DNA of 37,385 bases from Ignavibacteriaceae bacterium (GTDB taxonomy: Bacteria; Bacteroidota; Ignavibacteria; Ignavibacteriales; Ignavibacteriaceae), in NCBI GenBank assembly GCA_013388525.1, contig JACAFA010000222.1, positions 1 through 37,385 on the forward strand. The letters run 5' to 3'. The notes beneath the pieces were generated by a model that was not told the origin of the DNA, ran no database searches, and was given only the letters and a program-made list of their open reading frames with translations. This document shows positions 34,811 to 37,385 of this stretch, in pieces; position 1 is the stretch's first letter; each line of letters opens with the position of its first letter. The translations under genes were made by a program, and so were the position numbers.

Positions 34811-34879
34811 ATAAATCGGAAAGCCCTCAACATCCTGAGATGAAGAAAGCTTTCCATTGCGTTTAAGGAGGCGCAATAA
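34811..34879 (-). repeat. 3'-UTR conserved hairpin element, copy C
   Basis: Nearly identical to copy B: stem arms GGAAAGC (34818-34824) and GCTTTCC (34849-34855), the inner CATC/GATG hairpin, and TTGCGCCTCCTTAAA next to the stop codon on the transcript strand. Here no second terminator follows; the AT-rich flank runs into the start of the sigma-54 regulator gene. Confidence 0.8.
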
Positions 34880-37054
34880 TTATTTCAAGAGTATCATCTT
34901 CTTTATATCTAAGAAATTATTTCCATCGATTCCCGTTGCTTCAATTCTATATAAATAAACACCTGAGTTTAACGATGAAGCATTGAAATCAGTTTTATGC
35001 ACACCTGCAGTAAGGTTTTCATTCAAGAGTACAGCTATTTCCTGCCCCAGTACATCAAATACTTTAAGACTAACTTTTGAATCAACGGCTAATCTGAATT
35101 CTATTTTAGTAACCGGGTTGAATGGGTTTGGATAATTCTGCTCTAATGCAAATTCATTAAGTACAGGAACATCTACATCAACAACGTTCGAATATTTATA
35201 TGTTCCATCAAAGTCAATCTGTTTGAGCCTGTAACTAAATTTTCCGCTGGTAACTGTTCGATCAGAATAAGAATAAGTTTGAATTTCAGTTGTTGTACCA
35301 AAACCGGGAACGAAGCCAACAGTTTCCCAATCTTCTTGACCGGGCGTAGTCGAAGACGGAGCCCGTTCTATCTCAAATCCTCTGTTGTTAGTTTCGGTTG
35401 ATGTAATCCAGCTTAGTTCAACAAATCCTTCAGTAACATTTGCTGTAAATGATACCAGTTCGACAGGAACTACATAATCAACCTGTAAATCATCGATGTT
35501 CCAAAGATTTATACTGAATATATTTCCGTTTAAATAAAATATTAACTGATAGGTGTTAGACAGTGGTGCAAAGCTAGCCGTTCTTTCTTCAGAAAGAATA
35601 TTTCCTGTTATCTGCGTTTCCCAGAGGATTGTACTTGTAGCACCTCCATCATAAGTTACAGCCAGACCAATGAATGGTCCTGTGCCTGAATAGTATTCTG
35701 CATACTGTCGCCAGGTAACTGTATTCAGATATAAATTGTTTGAACTGATAGGACAGGATAAAATTTGACTTAACCCATTAAAGTTTGGATCATAAAACAA
35801 CACCAATTCTGAAGGAGGAGAACCACCAGCATTGTTTGTATTGGAAAGCGACCAGTTTACCTGACCTAACGGACCAATTGGTGTCCAGCAATTTAAATTG
35901 TTAAATGGGTCATTGAAAGCTACAACAAGGTTAGGATCAATTTGTGTTGTGAATGACCATGGTAGTCCCTGCGTTTTACAAGTAATATTTTTACAAACTA
36001 TCCACCACAGATATTTAGTATCATAACTTAGAGTTGGTAAAGCAAAAGACGTAATTGCGGGTCCATCATAAACTTTAGAAACACTTCCAACCGAACCAAA
36101 CCAAACTTCAGTATTTGTAGTTCCGGAACCATTTGTCCACGTAGCTATATTTCCCGTGATTGGGAGATTAGTTGCGCCGTTTGGTGGATTTGGATTAGAC
36201 GGTAAACCTACTGAACAAGGAGTCCCATATTGTGTATTTAATGCAAAAGGAGCTATTTGCTGATAACCCCAATCAGTAATCAGTGTAGTTGAACCAGTTC
36301 CCAGATCCATAGTTCGTAATTGACCGGTGTTAGTTTCATAATTAAAAGCACTTAAATATATTGTGCCGGTTTCCATGTCATAACTCATTCCCTGACCATA
36401 ATTTGGCAAATATCCCAATGGACCTAATAAAGTTGCTGCACCTGTCGTTGGATTTATAATATATGCTGCACTGGTATAAATGTCATAAGCGTAACAAGCA
36501 CCAGCATCATTGAAACACAAGTCTATGAATAAGCTATTAGGAATGCTCATACTACCGATAAGAGTTGCTACTCTGGTAGAAACATTAAAAGAATAGAATT
36601 TTTCTGCTGAGATAAGATAATACATGCTATTAGCTGGATTATAAGTGATACCATTCGGTAAGTCTCCACTCAACCCGTTTATCGTGCCCAATAATGTTAC
36701 CGCACCAGTTGTGGTGTTGAATAAATATAAAGCAGGTTCCTTAGTTGTCAGATAATAATTACCATCACCACCTTTTGTCATAGAAGATGCGAAGCTTCCA
36801 TTTGGCGGGACAAAAATGTTAAGTGTATTAAATGGCGTTCCGGCGGGCATCGGCATTGAAATAGTAGATTTAGAAACATTTTCATGACCAAATGCAATAG
36901 AAGCAAGAATATCGGGAGTGTTTACTATAGTATGACTATTCCCAACTTTAAGGTTTGGGATAGGACCGGCAGAAACTTTCCGGTCTTGTGCAAAGCCGGA
37001 GAATAAACCAACGATCGAAAATATTATTAAAAACTTTTTAGTTATATGTAGCAT
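34880..37054 (-). CDS. T9SS-secreted protein with DUF4394-like propeller and fibronectin-like domains
   Basis: This 724-residue protein uses the ATG at 37054, which gives a signal peptide (23 residues, ending GLFSGFAQ). The frame extends 14 residues upstream without support. Domains: a propeller-like segment (about 60-285; LFNTTTGAVTLLGTINGLSG, INPTTGAATLLG) similar to DUF4394 repeats; a fibronectin-III-like domain (about 290-375; NPPNGATNLPITGNIATWT); a jellyroll/MAM-like segment (about 380-540; WDIDDL-type ending NLWNIDDLQVDY); a second fibronectin-like domain (VPVELVSFTANVTEGFVELS) with the insert APSSTTPGQED; and the T9SS sorting domain (FALEQNYPNPFNPVTKIEFR to KKMILLK). It probably works at the cell surface; no enzyme motif was seen. 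It lies 54 bp after the truncated edge gene. Confidence 0.88.
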   Translation of the reverse strand: MLHITKKFLIIFSIVGLFSGFAQDRKVSAGPIPNLKVGNSHTIVNTPDILASIAFGHENVSKSTISMPMPAGTPFNTLNIFVPPNGSFASSMTKGGDGNYYLTTKEPALYLFNTTTGAVTLLGTINGLSGDLPNGITYNPANSMYYLISAEKFYSFNVSTRVATLIGSMSIPNSLFIDLCFNDAGACYAYDIYTSAAYIINPTTGAATLLGPLGYLPNYGQGMSYDMETGTIYLSAFNYETNTGQLRTMDLGTGSTTLITDWGYQQIAPFALNTQYGTPCSVGLPSNPNPPNGATNLPITGNIATWTNGSGTTNTEVWFGSVGSVSKVYDGPAITSFALPTLSYDTKYLWWIVCKNITCKTQGLPWSFTTQIDPNLVVAFNDPFNNLNCWTPIGPLGQVNWSLSNTNNAGGSPPSELVLFYDPNFNGLSQILSCPISSNNLYLNTVTWRQYAEYYSGTGPFIGLAVTYDGGATSTILWETQITGNILSEERTASFAPLSNTYQLIFYLNGNIFSINLWNIDDLQVDYVVPVELVSFTANVTEGFVELSWITSTETNNRGFEIERAPSSTTPGQEDWETVGFVPGFGTTTEIQTYSYSDRTVTSGKFSYRLKQIDFDGTYKYSNVVDVDVPVLNEFALEQNYPNPFNPVTKIEFRLAVDSKVSLKVFDVLGQEIAVLLNENLTAGVHKTDFNASSLNSGVYLYRIEATGIDGNNFLDIKKMILLK
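35342..35364 (-). repeat. 23-bp palindromic in-frame insert, copy 2
   Basis: GGGC (35342-35345) and GCCC (35361-35364) bracket a core with GTCGAAGAC. It encodes part of APSSTTPGQED in the second fibronectin-like domain, at the same place relative to the ER and W(E)xxGF landmarks as the insert at 20646-20668. Confidence 0.5.
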
Positions 37055-37108
37055 AGAAATCTTTCTTTTATAATTAAACAAATTATTTAAAGTCATTATT
37101 AAGTGATA

Positions 37109-37385
37109 CTATTTTATTAATAACATTTTTTTAACGGAAGCAAACTTATCTGTTCGTAATTCATAGATGTACATTCCTGTTGCAACATTGCTTGCGTTCC
37201 ATTGATACTGATATTTTCCTGCTGTCAATGAACTGTTCACTAACTCGGCTACCTTCTCTCCCAATGCATTGTAGATCGATAACTTCACATTGCTTACATC
37301 TTCCGGCAATGAGAATTCTATCACTGTGCTTGGGTTGAATGGATTCGGATAGTTCTGCTCTAATGAATATACTGTTGGCAGCAAC
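37109..37385 (-). CDS. T9SS cargo protein, C-terminal part (truncated by window edge)
   Basis: Only about 91 residues are visible; the frame runs off the right edge, so the TTG near 37384 is not a believable start. The fragment is a complete T9SS type-A sorting domain: YSLEQNYPNPFNPSTVIEFS, LSIYNALGEKVAELVN, YQWNASNVATGMYIYELRTD, ending KKMLLIK. It is almost identical to the end of the giant beta-helix protein (22945-29598), both in protein and, by eye, largely in DNA. The rest of the gene probably encodes another secreted protein of this cluster. No conserved 3'-UTR element follows it; the next gene starts 54 bp downstream. Confidence 0.85.
   Translation of the reverse strand, partial: LLPTVYSLEQNYPNPFNPSTVIEFSLPEDVSNVKLSIYNALGEKVAELVNSSLTAGKYQYQWNASNVATGMYIYELRTDKFASVKKMLLIK

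Overview
The window is low-GC DNA from a Gram-negative bacterium of the Bacteroidota/Chlorobiota assemblage, most likely class Ignavibacteria. The main reason is that six proteins end in a type IX secretion (T9SS) type-A sorting domain carrying the QNYPNPFNPST signature, which is very common in Ignavibacteria. A Kdo/LPS-export operon shows that the cell has an outer membrane with LPS. I saw no tRNA, rRNA, CRISPR array, transposase or phage gene.

Layout. (1) 1-1491: an esterase-like surface gene that appears cut by an in-frame stop, divergent from a beta-helix lipoprotein. (2) 1528-4270: a tight plus-strand operon of a GNAT acetyltransferase, a sugar-kinase-like/RapZ-C fusion and a MurU-like nucleotidyltransferase, probably for amino-sugar (cell-wall) recycling. 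(3) 4248-8734: a compact minus-strand operon kdsA-kdsD-lptC-ostA-lptB for Kdo synthesis and LPS transport, whose last codons overlap the previous operon tail to tail. (4) 8898-16867: a PIG-L deacetylase, a 47-residue membrane peptide and a sodium:solute symporter, then a YtxH-like protein and a TetR regulator, then a second symporter flanked by two paralogous two-helix membrane proteins. (5) 17545-20058: a T9SS cargo gene with a long leader and a clear terminator, then a CopD-like membrane protein. (6) 20202-37385: a minus-strand block of T9SS cargo genes (Ycf48-type propellers, a 2217-residue beta-helix giant, a DUF4394-like propeller protein and a truncated gene at the edge), with an ABM-like small protein and a sigma-54 enhancer-binding regulator embedded in it.

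How the parts fit. The theme is the cell surface: LPS export, wall recycling, solute uptake and secreted modular proteins. T9SS cargo is usually anchored to LPS in relatives, so regions 3 and 6 could meet functionally, but the sequence does not prove a link. The most interesting structural signals are these: a hairpin-bearing element repeated in the 3' UTR of three T9SS cargo genes; a block of about 370 residues shared by two cargo proteins with unrelated N-termini; a 23-bp palindromic in-frame insert at the same site in two cargo genes; 7-nt periodic repeats inside the kinase/RapZ fusion; and small membrane partners attached to the symporters. I found no clear defence or mobile system.
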